The notes under the pieces are model-generated. The model was not told the origin of the DNA and searched no databases. It saw only the letters and a program-made list of their open reading frames with translations. Below are positions 8,414-15,423 of a stretch of 64,000 nt of DNA, one piece after another; position 1 is the first letter of the stretch, and each line of letters opens with the position of its first letter. This stretch comes from Bog-473 sp963788125. GTDB lineage: Bacteria > Actinomycetota > Acidimicrobiia > Acidimicrobiales > RAAP-2. The stretch lies in assembly GCA_963788125.1 (NCBI GenBank), contig CAWBFN010000003.1, forward strand, positions 124,001 to 188,000, given 5' to 3'. The position numbers and the translations under genes are program-made.

Positions 8414-9196
8414 GTGTCGATTCCCATCGTCACCTCCGAGCGGGCCCGGCCCTTCGACCTCACCGGCCGAGTGGCGTTGGTGACGGGAGCATCGTCAGGC
8501 CTGGGGGAGGCCGTAGCCCGCTCCTTGGCCGACGCAGGGGCAAAGGTGGCCGTCACGGCCCGTCGTTACGACCGCCTGGCAAAACTGGCCGACGAGATCG
8601 GTGGCCTGGCGATCGGCTGCGACCTGCTCGAGGCGGATCAGCTCGATGCGCTGGTGGCCCAGGTGGCCGAGGCCTGGCACGGTCCGGACATTCTGGTCAA
8701 CGTGGCCGGTGCGGTCGCCGACATCGTTCCGGCCGAACGCGAGTCCCTCGACGCCATCGAGCGCACGCTCAACCTGAACCTGGTGGCGCCGTTCCTCCTC
8801 TGCCAGAAGGTCTTCCCCTACATGGCCGACGCCGGGAACGGGGCGATCGTGAACGTCGCATCGATCAGCGGCCGGGTGGGCATTCCGGGAATCCCGCAGG
8901 CGGCCTACGCCGCCAGCAAGTCAGGTTTGACGGGGCTCGGCGTGGAGTTGGCCGTCCAATGGGCCCGCTACTCCATTCGGGTCAACACCTTGACGGCTGG
9001 GTTCTTCCGCAGCGAGATCACACAGGGAATGTACGACGACGAACGCACCAGCAGCTGGCTGACGCGCAACACGCCGCTTCCCCGCCTGGGCACCGCCGAG
9101 GACCTGGTGGGGGCGGTGCTGTGGCTGGTCAGCGACGCCGGGCGTTACGTGACGGGACAGTCGATCGTCGTTGACGGCGGCTGGACGGCGCGCTAG
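8414..9196 (+). CDS. SDR family oxidoreductase
   Basis: 260 residues of the classical SDR fold: glycine motif VTGASSGLGEAVA, a variant VNVAGAV in place of NNAG, catalytic Ser in ASISGRVG and YAASKSG carrying the Tyr-Lys pair. The C-terminus GQSIVVDGGWTAR is typical of FabG-like enzymes. It probably interconverts a hydroxy and keto group, perhaps the 3-hydroxyacyl-CoA step that the island otherwise lacks. The start is GTG at 8,414 with no clear ribosome site. It lies between the ferredoxin and the acyl-CoA dehydrogenase pair, 16 bp before the latter, and looks cotranscribed. Confidence 0.9.
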   Translation: MSIPIVTSERARPFDLTGRVALVTGASSGLGEAVARSLADAGAKVAVTARRYDRLAKLADEIGGLAIGCDLLEADQLDALVAQVAEAWHGPDILVNVAGAVADIVPAERESLDAIERTLNLNLVAPFLLCQKVFPYMADAGNGAIVNVASISGRVGIPGIPQAAYAASKSGLTGLGVELAVQWARYSIRVNTLTAGFFRSEITQGMYDDERTSSWLTRNTPLPRLGTAEDLVGAVLWLVSDAGRYVTGQSIVVDGGWTAR

Positions 9197-9212
9197 AAGA
9201 TCGTTGTAGATC

Positions 9213-10367
9213 ATGAACCTGGACTACGACCTGGGCGCCGACGCTGAGAGCCTGCGGCGCGAGTTGCGCCAACTGGTGGAGGAGCACATCCCACCGGACT
9301 TTCTCGGGGCGTTCACGGACGATCCGCGCGACCTCGAGGTGGCGCAGCAGTTCTGCAGGACGATGGCCGCCCGGGGGTTGCTGTGCATGGCCTGGCCGCA
9401 CGAGTTCGGAGGCCGCGCCGCGTCCCCATGGGAGCAGACGGTCGTTCGCGAGGAGATGTGGGCGCACCATGAGCCCCGCGGCGCCCAGTACATGGGCGTC
9501 AACTGGGTGGGGCCCGCCATCATGCGCTACGGAACGCCCGAACAGCGCCGTACCCACCTGCCACCCATCGCCAACGGGGAGGTGATCTGGTGCCAGGGTT
9601 TCAGTGAGCCGAATGCCGGCTCGGACCTGGCGTCGTTGCAGACCTCGGCTCGGCGGGACGGGGACGGCTGGCGCGTGACGGGTCAGAAGGTGTGGACCTC
9701 GTACGCCGGGATGGCACAGTGGTGCTTCCTTCTGGCCCGGACGACGAAGGCGGAGAAGAAACAGCAGGGCATCACCGTCTTCTTGGTGCCGATGGACGAC
9801 CCGGCCATTGAGGTGCGCCCGATCAAGAGCATGATCGGGCCTCACCATCTCAATGAGGTCTTCATCGACAACCTCTGGGTCACCGAGGCGGACATACTCG
9901 GAACGCTCGACGAGGGCTGGAAGCTGGTGCAGGAGGTGCTCGCCTACGAGCGGGTGGGCATCGCCCGCTACGCCCGATGTGAGCGCCTCTTGAAGTCCGC
10001 ACCGATCGTGCTGGGCTCGCAGTGGGATGAGCTCCCCCCGGAGTTGCGGAGCCGGTGGGCACGGATGGGCGTGCACTGCCGCCGCGCCCGGCTGCTCGCC
10101 TACCGCGTGGTCGCCCTCCAAAACAGCGGCCGCATCCGCCCGGCGGATGCGGCGGGCTATCGAATTGCCGTGACCCGCCTCGACCAGGAGAGCGCCGACG
10201 TCCTCATGGACATCGTGGGACTGCTCGATCCATCGGGGGAGGACGCCATGCGCTTCAAGCGGGCGGTGGAGGACCACTGGCGCTACGCACAAGCGGCCAC
10301 GGTGGCCTCGGGGAGCATCGAGATGCAGAGGATCCTGCTCGCCAGACAACTGTTGTCCGCGTCATGA
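9213..10367 (+). CDS. Acyl-CoA dehydrogenase, subunit 1 of a pair
   Basis: 384 residues with the acyl-CoA dehydrogenase fold: the FAD/substrate segment CQGFSEPNAGSDLASL, the beta-domain motif GQKVWTSYAG, and a C-terminal GSIEMQRILLAR where typical members have GTSEIQR. It would introduce an alpha,beta double bond into an acyl-CoA. It overlaps the next acyl-CoA dehydrogenase by ATGA (10,364-10,367), so the two are translationally coupled. Adjacent dissimilar dehydrogenase genes of this kind (as in FadE28/FadE29 of steroid catabolism) form alpha2beta2 enzymes. That this pair does so is inferred. Confidence 0.93.
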   Translation: MNLDYDLGADAESLRRELRQLVEEHIPPDFLGAFTDDPRDLEVAQQFCRTMAARGLLCMAWPHEFGGRAASPWEQTVVREEMWAHHEPRGAQYMGVNWVGPAIMRYGTPEQRRTHLPPIANGEVIWCQGFSEPNAGSDLASLQTSARRDGDGWRVTGQKVWTSYAGMAQWCFLLARTTKAEKKQQGITVFLVPMDDPAIEVRPIKSMIGPHHLNEVFIDNLWVTEADILGTLDEGWKLVQEVLAYERVGIARYARCERLLKSAPIVLGSQWDELPPELRSRWARMGVHCRRARLLAYRVVALQNSGRIRPADAAGYRIAVTRLDQESADVLMDIVGLLDPSGEDAMRFKRAVEDHWRYAQAATVASGSIEMQRILLARQLLSAS

Positions 10368-11326
10368 ACCTCGACCTGAGCGACGAGGCGCTCGAGTACG
10401 GCCAGGCCTCGCTGCGGGCGCTCGAATCGGCGGGGGGGGATCGGCTGGTCCAGATCGCCGAGGAGGAACCGGAGCGGTGGGAGGATCTCGTGGCGCCGGT
10501 GTTGAAGGAGCTCGGTGCGGACGAGCTCGACCCCGCCGCCGACGGGGACGAGCTCGAAGCGGCGGCCGCCCTTTGCCGCAGCACCGGGTACTGGGCCATC
10601 CCCTACCCGGTGGCTGGTCGTCTGTGCCGCCCGAGGGACCTCGAGGCCGGTGGTCTCGTGGTCGTCGACGGTGCGCCGCGGGCCTGCGTTCCGGCCGACG
10701 GTTCTGAGGAGTGGGTCGCCGTTGGCCTCGACGGCCGCCGGAGCTGGGCGCGGGCGCTCCGCTCCACCGAGCCGGTGCGTCGGTCTTCGTTCGTGGTCGA
10801 ACTCGACCTTCGTCCCATCGACGGCGAAGGGGCCGGTTCGGTGCCCCTCGGACTGGTACTGCCGTGCTGGACCCTCCTGGGGATGCTCGACCGCGCCCTC
10901 GACCTCACCCGCGCCTACGTGCTCGAGCGGAGTCAGTTCGGACAGCCCCTGGCCTCCTTCCAGAGCGTGCAGTTCCAGCTCACCGAGGCCGAAGTCGAGC
11001 GCAGTGGCCTCGAAGAGCTGGCCAAGTTCACACTGTGGAGCATCGGCGCGGACCCTTCCGAGGCCCTGGACGCTGCGCTGGCTCTCCGCCTGGCCGCCAT
11101 CGAGGCGGCCGACATCGTCTTTCGGGTGGCGCACCAGCTGCACGGCGCAACGGGATTCTGTGACGAGGCGGTGCTGTCATGGCTGTCGCGCTACAGCCAG
11201 CCGCTGCGGCGGCTGCCGCTGGGCCTCTCTCAGACACGGGAGCACCTGACCCGTGTCGTGGGGCGGCAGGGCCTCTCGGGAATCTTCGCACTCGACGACG
11301 TTCCGTACCCGTTCTCGGAGAGCTGA
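10364..11326 (+). CDS. Acyl-CoA dehydrogenase, subunit 2 of a pair
   Basis: 320 residues, shorter than stand-alone acyl-CoA dehydrogenases (about 380). The N-terminal half is diverged, while the C-terminal half keeps RAYVLERSQFGQPLASFQSVQFQ in fragments and AHQLHGATGFCDE, the dimer and FAD-contact helices. The start ATG at 10,364 overlaps the stop of the previous gene; the frame is open further upstream but only as a shadow of that gene. It is most likely the non-identical partner subunit of a heteromeric dehydrogenase. A bulged hairpin at 11,330-11,385 follows. Confidence 0.9.
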   Translation: MNLDLSDEALEYGQASLRALESAGGDRLVQIAEEEPERWEDLVAPVLKELGADELDPAADGDELEAAAALCRSTGYWAIPYPVAGRLCRPRDLEAGGLVVVDGAPRACVPADGSEEWVAVGLDGRRSWARALRSTEPVRRSSFVVELDLRPIDGEGAGSVPLGLVLPCWTLLGMLDRALDLTRAYVLERSQFGQPLASFQSVQFQLTEAEVERSGLEELAKFTLWSIGADPSEALDAALALRLAAIEAADIVFRVAHQLHGATGFCDEAVLSWLSRYSQPLRRLPLGLSQTREHLTRVVGRQGLSGIFALDDVPYPFSES

Positions 11327-11329
11327 GAA

Positions 11330-11385
11330 GGCCGGATCGGAGGGCGTGACCCGTCGCTTCGGCCGGACGCGCCGTCCGATCGGCC
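11330..11385. terminator. Inverted repeat between convergent genes
   Basis: GGCCGGATCGGA (11,330-11,341) pairs with TCCGATCGGCC (11,375-11,385) through an 11-bp stem with one bulge, in the 67-bp gap where the acyl-CoA dehydrogenase and SnoaL-like genes converge. It could terminate both strands. There is no T-run, so terminator function is inferred. Confidence 0.4.
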
Positions 11386-11393
11386 CACGGGTG

Positions 11394-11804
11394 TCACACG
11401 GGGTCCAGGGTTTCGAGGAGGAGATGGGTGTCCTGTTGGAAGACCCTGATCTCCACGATGCGGCCGTCGGCGAAGGAGAAGAGCTCGACGACGTCGACGG
11501 TGGCCGAGCGGGCCGAGCTCTTGGCGGTCCATGTCTGGGTTGTGACCTGCACGACCACCTCCCCGCAGCCGAAGATCCGGGGGTCTGTGATCTCCCGGTC
11601 CCAGTACTCGGCGAAGCGACGACCCATCGCATCCATTCCCTGGAGGCCGTGATGCCACCCACCGTGGGGGAGGGACCCGGGTTGTTCGATGCGCAGGTCG
11701 GCATGGAACAGCTCCATCGCTCCTTGGCGGTCACCGGCCGCAAAACGCTGGGCCAGCTCCCTGACAAGTTCAACGGGCTGGGTCGGGCGACCCGCCTGGC
11801 TCAC
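11394..11804 (-). CDS. Nuclear transport factor 2 / SnoaL-like protein
   Basis: About 136 residues of the NTF2-like cone fold: an N-terminal helix LVRELAQRFAAGDRQGAMEL, the strand with FHADLRIEQPGS, and a late VELFSFADGRIVEIRVF strand pair. Members are small hydrolases, isomerases or dehydratases, or ligand-binding proteins such as ketosteroid isomerases; the catalytic residues cannot be fixed here. The start is GTG at 11,804, which overlaps the TGA stop of the TetR gene (GTGA, 11,801-11,804), so translation is coupled to the regulator. A longer reading from 11,864 would run into the TetR gene. Confidence 0.8.
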   Translation of the reverse strand: MSQAGRPTQPVELVRELAQRFAAGDRQGAMELFHADLRIEQPGSLPHGGWHHGLQGMDAMGRRFAEYWDREITDPRIFGCGEVVVQVTTQTWTAKSSARSATVDVVELFSFADGRIVEIRVFQQDTHLLLETLDPV

Positions 11805-12493
11805 GTCCCCGCGCCCCTGTGCGCGCGTCCGGCCGGTTCCATCTTGGGGAAGAATCCCTGGCACGTTCCGCTGCTCACCAAGGTGATGGCCCGGTCACGA
11901 TCGAACGTGGTGCCGTGGCGACTCTCGAGCGCCAGGACGAGCGCGATGCCCATGACGGCACGGGCGGAGACATCGGACGACGCGAAGGCGAAGCCGTAAC
12001 GGTCTTCGACCTCGTACCATGCCTTGGCAAGGCGATCCATGGCGGTCGCAAAGTTCTCCCGGTAGAACCGTCGGGCCACCGTGGGGTCGCCGAAGAGCAC
12101 CAGGCCGAGCAAGGGCAGCACCTCTTCGAGCGTCGAGACGAGCTGGCGATACAGCCCGTCCATCGTCTCGATCTGTCGCTCGGGCGTCAGGGGTTCGTCC
12201 CGGTCGATGATCTCGGACGCGGCCACCAGATCGTCCACGGCCTCCCTGAGCGGTTCGACGACGGCCTCGAGGAACAGCTGATCCTTGCTCTCGAAGTGCC
12301 GGTAGATCACCCCTTCGCTGATGCCGCCCCGCTCGGCAATGGTCTTGATCGTTGTCCCGTTGACATCACCGGTCTCGATGAAGGCGCGCCGTGCCGCCGT
12401 GAGTATCGAACTCTTGCGAGCCTCGGCAGTCAGGCGGCGTGCCCGCGGCGCGGGGGTGGCGCCTTTCGGGAGCCGGGTCGGCTGCTTAGCCAT
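11801..12493 (-). CDS. TetR family transcriptional regulator (paralog A)
   Basis: About 230 residues. The N-terminal helix-turn-helix is TTIKTIAERGGISEGVIYRH, followed by FESKDQLFLEAVV, typical of TetR. The ligand domain follows. The protein is strikingly similar to TetR paralog B at 31,176: long blocks such as GVIYRHFESKDQLF, LLGLVLFGDP and ARAVMGIAL are shared. ATG at 12,493 (MAKQPT) is preferred because it aligns with the MPKATR start of paralog B; upstream in-frame starts exist at 12,517 and 12,547. It forms an operon with the NTF2-like gene. It is a candidate repressor for the palindromes spread through the island, with an acyl-CoA or pathway intermediate as ligand (inferred). Confidence 0.93.
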   Translation of the reverse strand: MAKQPTRLPKGATPAPRARRLTAEARKSSILTAARRAFIETGDVNGTTIKTIAERGGISEGVIYRHFESKDQLFLEAVVEPLREAVDDLVAASEIIDRDEPLTPERQIETMDGLYRQLVSTLEEVLPLLGLVLFGDPTVARRFYRENFATAMDRLAKAWYEVEDRYGFAFASSDVSARAVMGIALVLALESRHGTTFDRDRAITLVSSGTCQGFFPKMEPAGRAHRGAGT

Positions 12494-12655
12494 GCGTGCG
12501 TCCGCCCCGTACGGCATGACCCCGATGGAGTGAGCGCATGTCGACACTTTAGGACATCCCGGCGCACCCCAGCGTGCCCCGATCGTCCCCAGATCACCTC
12601 AGCGGCGCTGGTAGAGCCGGGTTTTGCCGAAGATGCCACTTGCGACGTAACTGGG

Positions 12656-12668
12656 TGAGCGATTACTT
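12656..12668. promoter_or_regulatory. Operator-like site 3 (TGAGC-GAT-TACTT)
   Basis: An exact TGAGC-N3-TACT match on the plus strand, 115 bp upstream of the thiolase start. It is also embedded in a perfect GGTGAG-N10-CTCACC inverted repeat (12,654-12,675). Probable regulatory site for the thiolase; binding protein unproven. Confidence 0.5.
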
Positions 12669-12694
12669 TCTCACCAGCCATCGGACCGCCGAAC

Positions 12695-12730
12695 CGGTCG
12701 ACGCGGTCGACGCGGTCGACACGATTGACG
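12695..12730. repeat. 9-bp tandem repeat, four copies
   Basis: CGGTCGACG occurs twice exactly (12,695 and 12,704), then with one and two mismatches (12,713 and 12,722), in the leader between operator site 3 and the thiolase start. The period is a multiple of three and the upstream frame is open, but nothing suggests it is translated as part of the thiolase. Confidence 0.75.
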
Positions 12731-12783
12731 CGGCACCGTGTGGCCCATCGACGGCCGAGTATCGGTCGGGAGGAGCGTGCACC

Positions 12784-13971
12784 ATGGATCACCCGGTTAT
12801 CGTCTCGACCGCCAGGACCGCCATCGGAACCGCCTTCCGGGGCTCGTTGCACGATGTCGATGCGATGGAGCTTGGCACCCGTGCCGTGGCCGAAGCGGTT
12901 CGGCGTTCCGGTATCGATCCGGCCGACGTGGACGACGTCCTCATGGGTGAATCGCGCTATGGCGGGGGCGACATTGCCCGCTACGCCGCCATCGAAGCGG
13001 GTTTGGTCAATGCACCCGGTGTCGCTCTCAATCGGCACTGCGCGTCTGCGTTGACGGCCATCCAGAGCGGAGCAGCATCTATCGGTGCCGGGATGGACCG
13101 TGTCGTCGTGGCCGGCGGCTCCCACTCGCCGTCGACGGCGCCGCGTTCGACGAAGCGGATACCCGGCACCGATGAATGGGGGGATTGGGCCCCCCCGAGC
13201 CATCGCGAGACGCCCGATGCGCCCAACGATGACATGTCGATCTCGGTCGGGTGGAACGCCGCCGTCAAGGCCGGCGTGACTCGCCAGGAGATGGACGCCT
13301 GGGCCCACCGATCCCACCAGCGCGCTGTGGCCGGCATCGATGCGGGCAGCTTCGTCGAAGAGATCTTTCCCGTTGAGGTGGTCCGCCGGGATGGCTCGCG
13401 GTTCACCTTTGCCGTCGATGAGCACCCCCGGCGAGATTCGAGCCTGGAGAAGCTCGCCTCGCTGAAACCGTTGCACCCCGAAATTGAGGGCTTCAGCATC
13501 ACGGCGGGCAACTCTTCGGGCGTCAACGACGCCGCCGCCGCCGTGGTGATCGCCAGTCGAGCGTTCAGTGAGGACCACGGCCTCCGTCCGTTGGCCGTGG
13601 TCCGCGGGTGGGCCTCGGCTGGAGTTGAGCCCCGTGACACGGGTCTGGCGCCGACGGTGGCAATCCCCAAGGCGCTTGCGCGCTGTGGGCTGGAGATCGG
13701 CGATGTCACCCTGTGGGAGATCAACGAGGCGTTTGCGGCGATGTGCGTCGCCACGACCCGAATCCTCGCGATTGACGACGCCATCGTGAACGTGCTCGGC
13801 AGCGGATGCAGCCTGGGCCATCCGACCGGGACGACCGGGGCCCGCATGGTGATCACCCTCATCCACGAGCTCCGGCGGCGGGGGGGTGGCGTCGGCGTCG
13901 CGTCCATGTGCGCCGGCGGCGGCATGGCCAGCGCCATGGTGCTGGAGGTACCACCGCCGCCCGCTGCCTGA
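12784..13971 (+). CDS. Acetyl-CoA acyltransferase (degradative thiolase)
   Basis: 395 residues, the normal thiolase length. The nucleophilic cysteine is in NRHCASALTAIQSGA, followed by NEAFAA, the catalytic His in GCSLGHPTGTTGARM, and the C-terminal cysteine in ASMCAGGGMASAM. It cleaves 3-ketoacyl-CoA with CoA to give acetyl- or propionyl-CoA. ATG at 12,784 follows a strong GGAGGAG site; the frame is open back to 12,574 but that part does not resemble thiolase. All catalytic residues are present, in contrast to the Ltp2-like protein at 21,772. Confidence 0.93.
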   Translation: MDHPVIVSTARTAIGTAFRGSLHDVDAMELGTRAVAEAVRRSGIDPADVDDVLMGESRYGGGDIARYAAIEAGLVNAPGVALNRHCASALTAIQSGAASIGAGMDRVVVAGGSHSPSTAPRSTKRIPGTDEWGDWAPPSHRETPDAPNDDMSISVGWNAAVKAGVTRQEMDAWAHRSHQRAVAGIDAGSFVEEIFPVEVVRRDGSRFTFAVDEHPRRDSSLEKLASLKPLHPEIEGFSITAGNSSGVNDAAAAVVIASRAFSEDHGLRPLAVVRGWASAGVEPRDTGLAPTVAIPKALARCGLEIGDVTLWEINEAFAAMCVATTRILAIDDAIVNVLGSGCSLGHPTGTTGARMVITLIHELRRRGGGVGVASMCAGGGMASAMVLEVPPPPAA

Positions 13972-14015
13972 CCGGGGCCGGGCGCTCCCGAGATCGGCCG
14001 AACCATGCCATCGCA

Positions 14016-14041
14016 TGTTCCGGAACAACGTGAATACTCAC
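14016..14041. promoter_or_regulatory. Two adjacent palindromes upstream of the ABC importer
   Basis: A perfect 12-bp palindrome TGTTCCGGAACA (14,016-14,027) is followed by GTGA-ATAC-TCAC (14,030-14,041). The second reads GAGTATTCAC on the minus strand and is a weak relative of the GAGT-N4-ACTC class. They lie about 110 bp before the substrate-binding protein gene and may control the importer. Confidence 0.4.
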
Positions 14042-14152
14042 TTGCCACAAGACCCTCGCCGCGGTAGCCTTCTGGCACACGGGCCGTCAGCGTGTACGCG
14101 GGGCGGGGGGCCCATGTTGGGTGCCGTAACGATGAACAAGGGGGGTTACGAC

Positions 14153-15354
14153 GTGAGGAAAATGCGGTTGTTCCGTGTCGCGGCGGTGATGAGCATGTTC
14201 GCGGCATTCGGCGCAGTCCAATCCATCGGCTCGGTGGCGGCATCGGCGAGTGGGGCTCCGATCAAGGTCGGTGTCGTCTGCACCTGCTCCGGGCCGTTCG
14301 GGGCGGATATTCTCGCCTCTGAAGACGTCTACATCGCCTGGGTGAAGACGATCAACGCGTCGGGCGGGATCGACGGACACCAGATCAAACTCACCCTCGA
14401 GAACGATGCTGCCAACCCGGGCACCTCCGCGACGGAAGCCCAGACCCTGATCTCCGACCATGTCGACGCCATCGTGGACGACTCCATCGTGGACCAGACA
14501 TGGGCAGCCACCGTGCAGGCGTCGCACATCCCGGTCGTCGGCCTCGACGAGACCGAGACGCCCTTCTACACGGAGTCTGACTTCTATCCCGAAGGCCAGA
14601 CCAACAATACGACCACCTACGCCAATTCGATCACGGCCAAGACTGCCGGTGCGACCAACATGGGTGACCTCTACTGCGCGGAGGCGGCCTCGTGCGCCGA
14701 GGGTGTCCCCCTGATCGAAGCGGCCGGCAAGAAGGTGGGCGTGCCGGTCGTCTACAACGCAGAGATTGCGGCGACCGCGCCGAACTACACCGCCCAGTGC
14801 CTGGCCGCCAAGCAGGACCATGTCCAATCGATATTCATCGGCGATGCGAGCGTTGTCATCGTCAACGTGGCGACGGACTGCGCGCAGCAGAACTACGAGC
14901 CCATCTACGTCACCGAGGGCGAAGGCTTCGGCTTGGCCATGGCAACCGCTCCCCGGGCTGAAGGACAAGCTCTGGTCCGACTACGGCACGCTGCCAATCT
15001 TTGCCAAGAACGCCGCAGATCACGGCCATGAACAAGGCAGTGGACAAGTACTACCCGGGCCTCCGCACCAACACCACCTCGTGGAGCCAGCTCGGCGGCC
15101 GAGGGCTGGGCCTCGGGACTCCTCCTCGAAACGGCCGTGAAGGCGGGTGGCCTCGGGACCAGCGGTACCCCCCCCCCAATGAGATCGTGAAGGGACTCGA
15201 CACGATCAAGGGCGAACACCCTGGACGGGATGGCGCCGCCGCTGACCTTCAAGGCAGGCCAGGTCCATGACGTCAACTGCTGGTTCACCGGCCCGGGTGC
15301 GAGAACGGCGTGCCCGCCTTGGTGGACGGTGGTCGGGTGACCTGCGAGAAGTAG
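14153..15354 (+). pseudogene. Branched-chain-type ABC importer, substrate-binding protein (frameshifted)
   Basis: A secreted solute-binding protein of the Leu/Ile/Val (Peripla_BP_6) type. GTG at 14,153, behind a GGGGGG site, gives a signal peptide with the core FRVAAVMSMFAAFGAV and a likely cleavage near ASASGAP. The mature protein starts PIKVGVVCTCSGPFGADI and runs intact to about 14,950. From there single extra bases break the frame at about 14,954, 15,019, 15,089, 15,217, 15,292 and 15,303. With these removed the frame continues through LKDKLWSDYGTLPIFAKNAA, MNKAVDKYYPGLRTNTTSW and HDVNCWFTG to TAG at 15,352. Protein content is thus complete, and the breaks may be sequence errors. Possibly imports the island's substrate. 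Confidence 0.85.
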
Positions 15355-15423
15355 GCGCTTAGACTCCGAGGCCGTGGAACCCGGCCAGTCCACCGGTAGA
15401 CGAACTGAGCGCTCGGACGTGCA

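Noticed and set aside
12529..12548. AGTG-N12-CACT with TGAGC near the TetR A start as an autoregulatory operator
   Set aside because: It lacks the TACT half of the motif; a chance 4-bp inverted repeat cannot be excluded, so it is not listed as a site.
12430..14028. 532-residue minus-strand open frame
   Set aside because: Antisense of the thiolase, which has all catalytic motifs and a strong ribosome site.
15169..15178. Run of nine or more C as a frameshift point
   Set aside because: The substrate-binding protein frame is the same on both sides of the run, so no net shift occurs here.
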